From: Arthrobacter agilis
GTDB taxonomy: Bacteria > Actinomycetota > Actinomycetes > Actinomycetales > Micrococcaceae
NCBI RefSeq assembly: GCF_002157505.1
Contig: NZ_NFSC01000027.1
Location: forward strand, 1 to 64,000
Direction of reading: 5' to 3'
DNA: 64,000 nt
Shown here: piece after piece, positions 15,732 through 24,217 of the stretch
How positions within the stretch are numbered: position 1 is the first letter of the stretch
Layout: each line of letters opens with the position of its first letter
Notes under the pieces: generated by a model
The model's input: only the letters and a program-made list of their open reading frames with translations
Databases searched by the model: none
Told to the model about the DNA's origin: nothing
Made by a program: the position numbers and the translations under genes

Positions 15732-16706
15732 TCAGGCAGCCGGCGGCCGCGCCACCAGTACTTCTCCGGCGCCGTCGAGGACAATGGCACCGGCGCCCGC
15801 CGGGACAAGCCAGGTACTGCCGCGGGGAGCGGACTGACCGGCGAGGCCGATCGAGCCTTCGCTGACCACCAGCACCGCGAAGCCGGGATCGAGGGAGACG
15901 TGTCCCTCGACGGGTACGCGCTCGAGGCGGAAGAATGCGTCGGCGTCGGGCGGGAACGCAGATCCCTTGGGCGGCGCCGTCCGCACGAGGTCCGAGAGCG
16001 CTTCGCGAGAGATTCCGGTCCGCTGCACTCCCGTCAGGGCCACGTCGAAGCCGAGGCCCAGATGGCCATCGGCGGTGCCGTCGAGCGCGAAGTCCCGCCA
16101 TTCCAGCAGGATCGAGAGGTCCTCGGGCTGCTGCAGTTCCAGCAGCAGCACACCCGCGCCGATCGCGTGCAGCACGCCCGGCGGCACCCACACCATGTCA
16201 TCCGGTGAGACGTCGACTTCGTGCAGCAGGCCGAGTAGCGCGTCGACGTCCTGCGTCTCGACGAGATATGCCAGTTCGGCTTCGCTCACGTCCCGCGTGA
16301 GCCCGAGGTGGACGGTGCCGCCCTGCAGGATGTACCAGGCCTCGGCCTTGCCGTGGCTGTGCCCGAGATGTCGGGCGGCGAAGGCGTCGTCGGGATGCGC
16401 ATGCACGGGCAGGCGCTGGCCGGCGTCGAGCAGTTTGACCAGCAGCCGGACGTCATCGCCCCAGCGGGCAGCGTGGTCCGCGCCGAGCCAGAACTCCGGG
16501 TCCTTCGCGACGGCGTCGCGCAAAAGCGTGCCGTCCGTCAGGCGAGTGAGCCCGAGCTCCTTCTCACCGAAGATCGTTGTCGTCGAGCCGATCCAGTCCT
16601 CCGGCTCGAACTCGGCCGCGCCCGGCTCGCCACGGAAGGCGGAGATGCGCGCGCCGCCGCGGTAGAAGCGCTCCGGCGGACGGTTCGAGGGCAGCCGTTC
16701 GATCAT
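15732..16706 (-). CDS. manA: Mannose-6-phosphate isomerase, class I
   Basis: The 324-residue cupin enzyme should interconvert mannose-6-phosphate and fructose-6-phosphate using zinc. The metal site is visible: Q97, then H102 and H104 in RLPVHAHPDDAF, and E122 in KAEAWYIL; the later VWVPPGVLHAIGAGVLLLEL supplies the last histidine and the catalytic region. It is shorter than E. coli ManA (about 390) but typical of the short cupin form. The ATG at 16706 is chosen because the family motif FYRGG starts soon after. It lies downstream of a LacI regulator on the same strand (109-bp gap), so it may be co-controlled with the sugar uptake operon at 18129. Confidence 0.85.
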   Translation of the reverse strand: MIERLPSNRPPERFYRGGARISAFRGEPGAAEFEPEDWIGSTTTIFGEKELGLTRLTDGTLLRDAVAKDPEFWLGADHAARWGDDVRLLVKLLDAGQRLPVHAHPDDAFAARHLGHSHGKAEAWYILQGGTVHLGLTRDVSEAELAYLVETQDVDALLGLLHEVDVSPDDMVWVPPGVLHAIGAGVLLLELQQPEDLSILLEWRDFALDGTADGHLGLGFDVALTGVQRTGISREALSDLVRTAPPKGSAFPPDADAFFRLERVPVEGHVSLDPGFAVLVVSEGSIGLAGQSAPRGSTWLVPAGAGAIVLDGAGEVLVARPPAA

Positions 16707-16815
16707 GACTGAGGTTCCTGGACCGGCGAGTAGCCGGCGCTTTCCCTGATGGATCCGAGGATGGTCACCAGCTCCACCTTCCACCGCAACCGGGAGTGAC
16801 GGCTTTGAAGGGCCC

Positions 16816-17850
16816 TCATGCCGTCGCCGCCGGTGCCGTCGATGAACGGACGACCAGCTGCGTGGCAAGCTCGACACGGGTCACGTCCGGTTTCTCACCG
16901 TCCATCTCCCGGAGCAGCGCCCGGACCGCCGTCCGGCCCATCTCCCGCAGGGGCTGGGCCACGGTGGTGAGCTGCGGTGAGGTCTGTTCGCTGATGTAGG
17001 TCCCGTCGAAGCCGACCACGCTCAACTCACCGGGGACCGCGATGCCCAGTGCGTGTGCCTCGGCCAGCACGCCCACGGCGATGCTGTCGGAGGCCGCGAA
17101 GATAGCCTGCGGCGGATCATCCAGGGCGAGGAGCTGGACCAGGCTGCGCCGCCCGGTCTCCGAGTCGAAGTTGCCCGCCAGGACGTAGTCCTCCGAGATC
17201 CGGATACCGCGCTCGAGGAGGGCGGCGACATAGCCGTGCTCGCGGTCCTGGCTGCATTCGGCGCTGGCAGGTCCACCGATGAACGCGATGCGGGTATGGC
17301 CGAGGCCCAGCAGGTGCTCCGTGGCGGCCTTTCCTCCGGCCCAGTTCGTGGCCCCCACGCTCGCAACACCCGGTCCGGGAGGATTGATGGGGTCGATCAG
17401 CACCACGGCGATGCCTCGCTTCTTCACCTCCTTGATCTCCCTCGGGGACCACCGGGACGTGACGAGGAGCAGGCCGCGGCGGCCCGACGCCTGCATCTTC
17501 TCGGCCCGCTCGCCGGCAGGAAGATGCGTGAGTCCTGTCTTGGACAGGACGACCTCGGCGCCGTGCATCTCCGCGCACTCGAGAATCCCGTCCATCACCT
17601 CCGAGTAGTACGCCGTCGCCACGCTGTCCACGGCGACGTCGATCAGCGTGGACGGCGGAGGCGCAAGGGCGAGGCGTTGACCGGGCGGCTGATACTCGGA
17701 CGTCCGGAGTGCTTCCAGGACGCGCTTCCTGGTGGCCGGGGCTACGTCCTCCCGCCCGTTGATCACCTTCGACACGGTCGGAGTCGACACTCCGGCAAGA
17801 GCTGCGACAGACGCCAGCGTGGCCCTCGGTCGAACTTCAGTTTCCGACAA
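16816..17850 (-). CDS. LacI family transcriptional regulator
   Basis: The product has about 344 residues. The N-terminal helix-turn-helix with hinge (ATLASVAALAGVSTPTVSKV, about residues 10-30, then INGREDVAP) is followed by a periplasmic-binding-protein-like ligand domain with ASDSIAVGVLAEAHALGI and VVGFDGTY. Start is taken at TTG 17850; the frame is open further upstream but the extension is not LacI-like. It probably represses the divergent sugar ABC operon (start 18129). A palindrome lies between them, and a half-matching site overlaps the TTG. Confidence 0.88.
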   Translation of the reverse strand: MSETEVRPRATLASVAALAGVSTPTVSKVINGREDVAPATRKRVLEALRTSEYQPPGQRLALAPPPSTLIDVAVDSVATAYYSEVMDGILECAEMHGAEVVLSKTGLTHLPAGERAEKMQASGRRGLLLVTSRWSPREIKEVKKRGIAVVLIDPINPPGPGVASVGATNWAGGKAATEHLLGLGHTRIAFIGGPASAECSQDREHGYVAALLERGIRISEDYVLAGNFDSETGRRSLVQLLALDDPPQAIFAASDSIAVGVLAEAHALGIAVPGELSVVGFDGTYISEQTSPQLTTVAQPLREMGRTAVRALLREMDGEKPDVTRVELATQLVVRSSTAPAATA

Positions 17851-18008
17851 TGTTTCGAGATCCTCTCCGCGATAGGCGTGCCCCCATCCTGCCCGAGCGG
17901 AGCGGAAGAGTCGAGGGGTGCGTGAGCAGACCTGCGAAATCAGTTGGCAGCAGGGCATTGACCGATCGATGTGACGCAGGTAACTTTACGCTTGTTAGTT
18001 TGTTGTAA

Positions 18009-18023
18009 TCGAAAACATTTCGA
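18009..18023. promoter_or_regulatory. Putative LacI-type operator
   Basis: TCGAAA-ACA-TTTCGA is a perfect inverted repeat with six-base arms, 106 bp before the sugar-binding protein start and 159 bp before the divergent LacI start. A degenerate relative (TCCGACAATGTTTCGA, 17843-17858) covers the regulator's own start codon and could mediate autoregulation. The assignment is inferred from position and symmetry. Confidence 0.55.
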
Positions 18024-18128
18024 ATCTCTTCCGCAGCGTGGCGGTCAGCGACCGCATACCCGCGGAGTTGACCTGCCCATCTCAGCCGGCCTTTCTGTCT
18101 CGAGCTGAGTCGACTTACGGAAGAACTG

Positions 18129-19448
18129 ATGAAAATGCGAACAACCACCTCCCTGATCTCGGCCGCCTCCGCCATCACCCTGGCCCTCAGCCTCTCAGCC
18201 TGCGGATCCAGCGGTCCCCAGGATCCTGCCGCGGATTCCGCGTCCCCGACGATGTGGGCGCTGACGGGCAGCAGCGAGAAGATCTTCCGCTCGTCCGTCG
18301 AGGACTGGAACAAGGCCAACGCGGACGACAAGATCACCCAGGAATTCTTCGCCAACGACGCCTACAAGACCAAGGTGCGCACCGCCGTCGGAGCCGGCGA
18401 GGGACCCACGTTCATCTACGGGTGGGGTGGCGGTGTGCTGAAGTCCTATGTCGACGCCGGCCATGTCAGCGACCTGGACGAGTTCCTCTCCGAGAACCCC
18501 GAGGTGAAGGACCGCTACATCCCTTCGGTGCTCGAGAACGGTGTGATCGACGGCAAGACCTACGCCTTGCCCAACAACAACATGCAGCCGATCGTCCTCT
18601 ACTACAACAAGGAAGTCTTCGAGAAGATCGGCGCCGAGCCCCCCAAGACGTGGGACGACCTCATGGCACTGGTCCCCAAGTTCAACGACGCGGGAATCGC
18701 ACCCTTCTCCCTGGCCGGTCAGTCCAAGTGGCCGAACCTGATGTGGCTGGAATACCTCGTCGACCGTGTCGGTGGGCCCGAGGTCTTCCAGGCGATCCTG
18801 GACGGCGAGGAGAACGCCTGGTCCGATCCCGCCGTGATCGAGGCCCTCACCATGATCCAGGACCTGGTCGACGCCGGCGGGTTCGTCAACGGCTTCTCCT
18901 CCATCGCGGCTGACGCCGGAGCCGACAGCGCCCTCCTGTACACCGACAAGGCAGCGATGATGCTCCACGGCGGCTGGGTGTACCAGAACCTGAAGAACGA
19001 CGCGCCGGAGTTCGTCGAGTCGGGAGAGGTCGGCTTCACCACCTTCCCCTCGGTCGAAGGCGGGGAGGGCGATCCCGCCAACATCGTGGGCAACCCGGCG
19101 AACATGTGGTCCCTCTCCTCGACGGCTTCCGACAAGCAGAAGGAGTCCGCCCTGAAGTACCTCAAGGACGGACTGTTCAGCGAGGAGTACACCCAGGCCA
19201 TGATCGACTCCGGCGCAGTTCCGGCCGTCAACGGCATCGAGGACCAGCTCGCAGCCTCCGATGACAAGGACTTCGTCCAGTTCATCTACGGGCTGGCGCA
19301 GGACGCACCGAGCTTCCAGCTCTCCTGGGACCAGGCACTGAGCCCCGCCCAGGGCGACGCCATGCTCGCGAACCTCGACCAGATCTTCATCGGCGAGATC
19401 ACGCCGGAAGAGTTCGCCGAGAACATGAACGCAACCCTGGGCAAATGA
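18129..19448 (+). CDS. CUT1 sugar ABC transporter substrate-binding lipoprotein
   Basis: The 439-residue protein has a signal peptide and lipobox (LSLSAC, Cys25), so it is anchored outside the membrane. The body is an extracellular solute-binding protein family 1 fold (MalE-like), with W/Y/G-rich segments (FIYGWGGGVLKSY, NNNMQPIVLYYNKEVFEKIG). It captures an unknown oligosaccharide or sugar for the two downstream permeases. The stop overlaps the next start by 4 bp. Expression is probably controlled by the divergent LacI. Confidence 0.9.
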   Translation: MKMRTTTSLISAASAITLALSLSACGSSGPQDPAADSASPTMWALTGSSEKIFRSSVEDWNKANADDKITQEFFANDAYKTKVRTAVGAGEGPTFIYGWGGGVLKSYVDAGHVSDLDEFLSENPEVKDRYIPSVLENGVIDGKTYALPNNNMQPIVLYYNKEVFEKIGAEPPKTWDDLMALVPKFNDAGIAPFSLAGQSKWPNLMWLEYLVDRVGGPEVFQAILDGEENAWSDPAVIEALTMIQDLVDAGGFVNGFSSIAADAGADSALLYTDKAAMMLHGGWVYQNLKNDAPEFVESGEVGFTTFPSVEGGEGDPANIVGNPANMWSLSSTASDKQKESALKYLKDGLFSEEYTQAMIDSGAVPAVNGIEDQLAASDDKDFVQFIYGLAQDAPSFQLSWDQALSPAQGDAMLANLDQIFIGEITPEEFAENMNATLGK

Positions 19449-20362
19449 GCACCCTGCTGAAGCCGAAACCCGCGATGAAAGTGCGGGGCGCGCGGGCCGA
19501 AGGCCCTTCGGCGTGGATGGTCGTCCCGGCACTGGTCTTCTTCGTGACCTTCGCCGTCGTGCCCCTGCTCGGTGTGCTGTTCCTCAGCTTCACCAACTGG
19601 AACGGACTGGGCGCGATCACCTGGGCCGGCCTGGACAGCTGGCGCACCGCGCTCACGGATTCGGTGACGCTGAACGCCCTGATCGTCACGGTGAAGATCA
19701 TGGTCTACTCGCTCGTGGTGCAGGTCCCGATCAGTCTCCTCCTGGGGGTGTTCACGGCGGGGAACCAGCGCTACCGGGCGGTGCTGGCGGTCCTGTACTT
19801 CGTCCCGCTCCTGCTGTCATCGGCGGCCGTGGCGATCGCGTTCAAGGCACTGCTGGACCCCAACTTCGGGATGGGTCCGGGCCTGGGGATCCCGGTCCTC
19901 GCCCAGAACTGGCTCGGCAGCGCCGACCTGGTGCTGTTCGTGGTCATCTTCGTCATCGCCTGGCAGTTCGTCCCCTTCCACACGCTCATCTACCAAGGCG
20001 GCGTGCGCCAGATCCCGGCCTCCTTCTACGAGGCGGCGCAGATCGACGGGGCCGGACGGGTCCAGCAGTTCTTCCACATCACGCTGCCCCAGCTGAAATA
20101 CACCATCATCACCTCGTCCACCCTCATGGTCCTGGGGTCACTGGCGTACTTCGACCTGATCTTCGTCCTCACGGCCGGTGGTCCGGGGTATGCGACGCGG
20201 CTCCTCCCGCTGCACATGTACCTCACGGGGTTCCGGGCCAATGACATGGGAGCAGCGAGCGCCCTCGGCGTGATCCTCGTGGTCATCGGTCTGGGTCTCG
20301 CCCTCTTACTGCAGCGGCTCGGCGGCAACAGCCGCAGCGCAAGCCAGCTGGAAGGAGCGTAA
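19445..20362 (+). CDS. CUT1 sugar ABC transporter permease (MalF-like)
   Basis: The 305-residue membrane protein has six hydrophobic helices and the EAA loop EAAQIDGAGRVQQFFHITLP, which contacts the ATPase. It begins with a short cytoplasmic tail and overlaps the binding-protein gene (ATGA). The partner permease starts 2 bp after its stop. No ATP-binding gene accompanies the pair. Confidence 0.92.
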   Translation: MSTLLKPKPAMKVRGARAEGPSAWMVVPALVFFVTFAVVPLLGVLFLSFTNWNGLGAITWAGLDSWRTALTDSVTLNALIVTVKIMVYSLVVQVPISLLLGVFTAGNQRYRAVLAVLYFVPLLLSSAAVAIAFKALLDPNFGMGPGLGIPVLAQNWLGSADLVLFVVIFVIAWQFVPFHTLIYQGGVRQIPASFYEAAQIDGAGRVQQFFHITLPQLKYTIITSSTLMVLGSLAYFDLIFVLTAGGPGYATRLLPLHMYLTGFRANDMGAASALGVILVVIGLGLALLLQRLGGNSRSASQLEGA

Positions 20363-20364
20363 TC

Positions 20365-21255
20365 ATGGCACTGGCAACCGACGCGGCGCAGGGAACCGAA
20401 GCGCGGGCACGGCAGCGCTCCCAGCGGAAGCTGGTGGGCAGGAGTATGCCCAACTTCCTGGGCGGACTCGGCGGGTGGGTGTGGCTTGCCCTGATCATCC
20501 TGCCCGTCTACTACGTGGTCATCACGAGCCTGAAGAACCAGGCGGGGTTCTTCGGGTCGAACCCGCTGGCTCCGTCCACCTCGCCGACCCTGGTCAACTA
20601 CCAGACGGTCCTCGAGGCGAACTTCGTCCGCTACTTCATGAACAGCGTGATCGTGACGCTGGGCAGTGTCATCCCCGCCGTCGTCGTGTCGTTCATGGCC
20701 GCATATGCGGTCGTGAGGGGGAGCGGGCGCATCATCGGCTCCGCGCACACCTTGTTCCTGATGGGACTGGCGATCCCGCTGCAGGCGACGATCATCCCCA
20801 TCTACTTCATGATCACGAAAGCCCACCTCTACGACACCCTGCTGGCGCTGATCCTGCCGTCGATCGCCTTCGCCATCCCCATCTCGGTGCTGATCCTGTC
20901 GAACTTCCTCCGGGACGTCCCGCGGGAGCTCTTCGAATCCATGAGGCTCGACGGCTGCTCGGAATTCACGATGATGTGGCGCCTGGCCCTGCCGCTGGTC
21001 CGCCCTGCGGTCGTCACCATCGCCATCTACAACGCGCTCCATGTCTGGAACGGCTTCCTCTTCCCGCTGATCCTGACCCAGAGCCCCGACAAGCGGGTCC
21101 TGCCACTCTCGCTCTGGGCCTTCCAGGACGAGTTCACCGTGAACATCCCGGCGGTCCTCGCCGCCGTCGTGCTCTCCACACTCCCGCTGGTCGTCCTCTA
21201 CGTGCTGGCCCGCCGCCAGCTCGTGAGCGGACTGACCGCCGGTTTCAACAAGTAG
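20365..21255 (+). CDS. CUT1 sugar ABC transporter permease (MalG-like)
   Basis: The 296-residue membrane protein has the MalG-type architecture: a cytoplasmic N-terminus, about six helices, and the EAA-type loop (ELFESMRLDGCSEFTMMWRL, where the usual EAA is ESM). C-terminal residues LVSGLTAGFNK are typical of the family. Together with the preceding permease it forms the channel. In Actinobacteria such systems usually share a distant MsiK-type ATPase, which fits the absence of one here. Confidence 0.92.
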   Translation: MALATDAAQGTEARARQRSQRKLVGRSMPNFLGGLGGWVWLALIILPVYYVVITSLKNQAGFFGSNPLAPSTSPTLVNYQTVLEANFVRYFMNSVIVTLGSVIPAVVVSFMAAYAVVRGSGRIIGSAHTLFLMGLAIPLQATIIPIYFMITKAHLYDTLLALILPSIAFAIPISVLILSNFLRDVPRELFESMRLDGCSEFTMMWRLALPLVRPAVVTIAIYNALHVWNGFLFPLILTQSPDKRVLPLSLWAFQDEFTVNIPAVLAAVVLSTLPLVVLYVLARRQLVSGLTAGFNK

Positions 21256-21277
21256 ACCGAAAGGAACCTGCAGCCTG

Positions 21278-22459
21278 ATGACTTCCACGCAGCAGAACGC
21301 GCTGAGGGTCGGCATGGTCGGCTACGCCTTCATGGGCGCGATGCACTCCCATGCCTGGCGCACCGCGCCGCGCTTCTTCGACCTTCCGCTCCAGCCCGAA
21401 CTCGCGGTCCTCGCCGGCCGCGACCAGGCGGCCGTGAAGACCGCGGCCCAGAAGTTGGGATGGCGGGACACCGAGACGGATTGGCGGGCACTGGTGGAGC
21501 GCGACGACGTCGACCTGATCGACATCTGCACCCCGGGGGACACGCACGCCGACATCGCCATCGCGGCACTCGAAGCCGGAAAGCACGTTCTCTGCGAGAA
21601 ACCGCTCGCCAACTCGGTCGAGGAGGCGGAACGCATGACCGCGGCCGCCCGGGCCGCCGAGGCGAACGGGGTCTTCGCGATGTGCGGGTTCTCCTACCGC
21701 CGCACGCCCGCCCTCACCCTCGCCCGGCGGCTCGTCGAGCAGGGGAGGCTCGGCACGATCCGGCACATCCGGGCGCAGTACCTCCAGGACTGGCTGACGG
21801 ACGAGAACGCCCCGATGACCTGGCGCCTGGACAAGAGCAAATCCGGATCGGGCGCGCTCGGGGACATCGGAGCGCACAGCATCGATGCAGCACAGTACGT
21901 GACCGGACTGCCGATCCAGGGAGTCTCCGGTCTCCTCAACACCTTCGTGCACGAACGTCCCCTCGGAGGAACTCGGGTGGGGCTCGGGGGCTCGGGCGCC
22001 AGTGACGGTGGGACCGGCACGGTCACGGTCGACGACGCCGCGATCTTCAGTGCGCGCTTCGAGGGAGGAGCGATCGGCGTCTTCGAAGCCACCCGCTTCG
22101 CGACCGGCAGAAAGAACAACATGCGTTTGGAGGTCAACGGCAGCCTCGGCTCGCTCGCCTTCGACTTCGAGAACATGAACTCCCTGGAGTTCTACGACGC
22201 CACCCAGCCTCCCGAGACCGCGGGATTCAGCACCATCAACGTCACCGAAGCCGTGCACCCCTACACCGGCAACTGGTGGCCGGCCGGGCACGGCCTCGGC
22301 TACGAGCACGGCTTCACGCACCAGGTCGTGGACCTCGTGCAGGCGATCGCGGATGGCACGACACCCTCGCCGTCCTTCGACGAGGCACTGCGGGTCCAGA
22401 AGGTCCTGCACGCCATCGAGCAGTCCGCCGCGACCGATTCGGGGTGGCAGCATGTCTGA
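21278..22459 (+). CDS. Gfo/Idh/MocA family oxidoreductase
   Basis: The product has 393 residues. The N-terminal Rossmann domain begins VGMVGYAFMGAMHSHAW; the catalytic-region EKPLA (CEKPLANSVEEAE) and the C-terminal GALGDIGAHSIDAAQY supply the Lys, Asp and His expected for NAD(P)-dependent sugar or cyclitol dehydrogenation. It shares the transporter operon (22 bp after the permease, RBS AAAGGAA) and overlaps the next gene by 8 bp, so it probably oxidises the imported sugar at a ring carbon. The substrate is not identifiable. Confidence 0.88.
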   Translation: MTSTQQNALRVGMVGYAFMGAMHSHAWRTAPRFFDLPLQPELAVLAGRDQAAVKTAAQKLGWRDTETDWRALVERDDVDLIDICTPGDTHADIAIAALEAGKHVLCEKPLANSVEEAERMTAAARAAEANGVFAMCGFSYRRTPALTLARRLVEQGRLGTIRHIRAQYLQDWLTDENAPMTWRLDKSKSGSGALGDIGAHSIDAAQYVTGLPIQGVSGLLNTFVHERPLGGTRVGLGGSGASDGGTGTVTVDDAAIFSARFEGGAIGVFEATRFATGRKNNMRLEVNGSLGSLAFDFENMNSLEFYDATQPPETAGFSTINVTEAVHPYTGNWWPAGHGLGYEHGFTHQVVDLVQAIADGTTPSPSFDEALRVQKVLHAIEQSAATDSGWQHV

Positions 22460-23525
22460 GGACTTCGCGACCGGAGGCGCCACGCCGCGCCCGGTGACCC
22501 TGTTCACCGGGCAGTGGGCCGACCTGCCGTTCGAGGACGTGGCGAGGATGGCCGGCGAATGGGGATTCGACGGCCTCGAGATCGCCTGCTGGGGAGACCA
22601 CCTGGACCCGGTGCGGGCCGCGCACGACGACGACTACGTCCAGGATCGGCTCCGGATCCTCAAGGAGAACAACCTCACCGTCCACGCGATCGCCATCCAC
22701 CTTACCGGGCAGGCCGTGGGCGACGACCCGATCGACGAACGCCACCAGGACATCCTCACACCCGAGGTCTGGGGGGACGGCGATCCCGAGGGTGTCCGCC
22801 AGCGGGCCGCCGACGTCGTCAAGGACACCGCCCGGGCAGCAGCCCGGCTTGGAGCATCGGTCGTCACAGGGTTCACCGGTTCCTCCATCTGGAAGTACGT
22901 CGCGATGTTCCCGCCGGCGTCCGAGCAGATGGTCTCTCGCGGCTACGAGGACTTCGCGGCCAGGTGGAACCCCATCATGGACGTGTTCGACGCCGAGGGG
23001 GTCCGGTTTGCACTCGAAGTGCATCCGTCCGAGATCGCGTACGACTACTGGACCACGCAGCGCACCCTGGACGTCATGAGAGACCGCCCCGGGTTCGGAC
23101 TCAACTTCGATCCCTCGCACTTCATCTGGCAGGACCTCGATCCGGTGATGTTCCTGCAGGATTTCGCACCGCACATCTTCCACGTCCACGTGAAGGAATC
23201 CGTCCGGCAGCTGAACGGCCGCAACGGCCGTCTCGGGTCGCACCTGCCGTGGGGCGACCCGCGGAGGGGCTGGGACTTCGTCACGGCCGGTCACGGGGAC
23301 GTCCCGTGGAAGCCGATCTTCCGCATGCTCAACTCGATCGGCTACCAGGGCCCCACCAGCATCGAATGGGAGGACGCCGGGATGGACCGGCTCGTCGGCG
23401 CCCCGCAGGCCCTGACGCTCGTGCGGGAACTGGCCACCATAGCCCCCTCCGCGGCGTCCTTCGATGCAGCATTCTCCGCTCGCACGGAAAGCCGTCAACC
23501 AGCCACCACGAAAGAGGCACCATGA
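22452..23525 (+). CDS. Sugar phosphate isomerase/epimerase-like TIM-barrel protein
   Basis: The 357-residue AP-endonuclease-2-type TIM barrel has the expected metal ligands: an EIACWGDH strand, FALEVHPSE, NFDPSHFIWQ, FHVHVKE and a final SIEWEDAGMD. These enzymes catalyse isomerisation, epimerisation or dehydration of (keto)sugars with a divalent metal. The ATG at 22452 overlaps the oxidoreductase stop by 8 bp. Sandwiched between two Gfo/Idh/MocA genes and a ThuA gene, it probably acts on a keto-sugar intermediate. Confidence 0.85.
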   Translation: MSEDFATGGATPRPVTLFTGQWADLPFEDVARMAGEWGFDGLEIACWGDHLDPVRAAHDDDYVQDRLRILKENNLTVHAIAIHLTGQAVGDDPIDERHQDILTPEVWGDGDPEGVRQRAADVVKDTARAAARLGASVVTGFTGSSIWKYVAMFPPASEQMVSRGYEDFAARWNPIMDVFDAEGVRFALEVHPSEIAYDYWTTQRTLDVMRDRPGFGLNFDPSHFIWQDLDPVMFLQDFAPHIFHVHVKESVRQLNGRNGRLGSHLPWGDPRRGWDFVTAGHGDVPWKPIFRMLNSIGYQGPTSIEWEDAGMDRLVGAPQALTLVRELATIAPSAASFDAAFSARTESRQPATTKEAP

Positions 23526-24217
23526 CCAGCAAGGAAGCACTCGTCGTCCGCGGCGGATGGGACGGTCACCAGCCCGTCGAGGCCACGGACCGATTCATCC
23601 CGTTCCTCCGGGAGAACGGGTACAACGTCCGGATCGAGGAGTCACCGAAGATCTACGCGGACGCCGACTACATGCCGACCGTCAGCTTGATCCTCCAGTG
23701 CAACACGATGAACACCATCGAGAAGGACGAATTCGCCGGTCTCCGGGCAGCCATCGAGGCGGGCACCGGACTCGCCGGCTGGCACGGTGGCATCGCCGAC
23801 TCGTACCGCAACGAATCCGATTACCTCCACCTCATCGGCGGGCAGTTCGCGTGCCATCCGGGCAAGCACCCGGACGAGAGGATCGGAGAGCAGTCCGACA
23901 ACTACGTGCCGTACCGGGTGAACATGCTCCCGGCCGCGGCGGATCACCCGATCACCCGCGGCATCGGGGATTTCGACCTCGTGACGGAACAGTACTGGGT
24001 GCTCGCGGACGACTACATCGACGTGCTGGCGACGACGACCCAGGCCGTCCGCGCATGGGACCCCTGGAACCGTCCCGTGACGTCCCCCGCCATCTGGACC
24101 CGCCAGTGGGGCAAGGGCCGCATCTTCGTGGCGACCCCCGGCCACCGCGTCGAGATCCTCGACGACCCGAATGTCAGAACCATCATCGAAAGGGGTTTGC
24201 TGTGGGCGAGCCGTTGA
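23522..24217 (+). CDS. ThuA-like domain protein
   Basis: The 231-residue protein has the ThuA (trehalose utilisation) fold, related to class I glutamine amidotransferases: the start ALVVRGGWDGHQPVE, a GLAGWHGGIADSY turn and a C-terminal TRQWGKGRIFVATPGHRVE. The canonical nucleophilic cysteine at the GWHGG turn is absent, as usual for ThuA. The reaction is not established, but ThuA proteins occur with keto-disaccharide and Gfo/Idh/MocA genes. It overlaps the upstream gene (ATGA) and the downstream one by 16 bp. Confidence 0.85.
   Translation: MTSKEALVVRGGWDGHQPVEATDRFIPFLRENGYNVRIEESPKIYADADYMPTVSLILQCNTMNTIEKDEFAGLRAAIEAGTGLAGWHGGIADSYRNESDYLHLIGGQFACHPGKHPDERIGEQSDNYVPYRVNMLPAAADHPITRGIGDFDLVTEQYWVLADDYIDVLATTTQAVRAWDPWNRPVTSPAIWTRQWGKGRIFVATPGHRVEILDDPNVRTIIERGLLWASR

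Noticed and set aside
19445..21315. Long antisense frames across the two CUT1 permeases
   Set aside because: Charged, low-complexity translations expected from GC skew at third positions; no family features.
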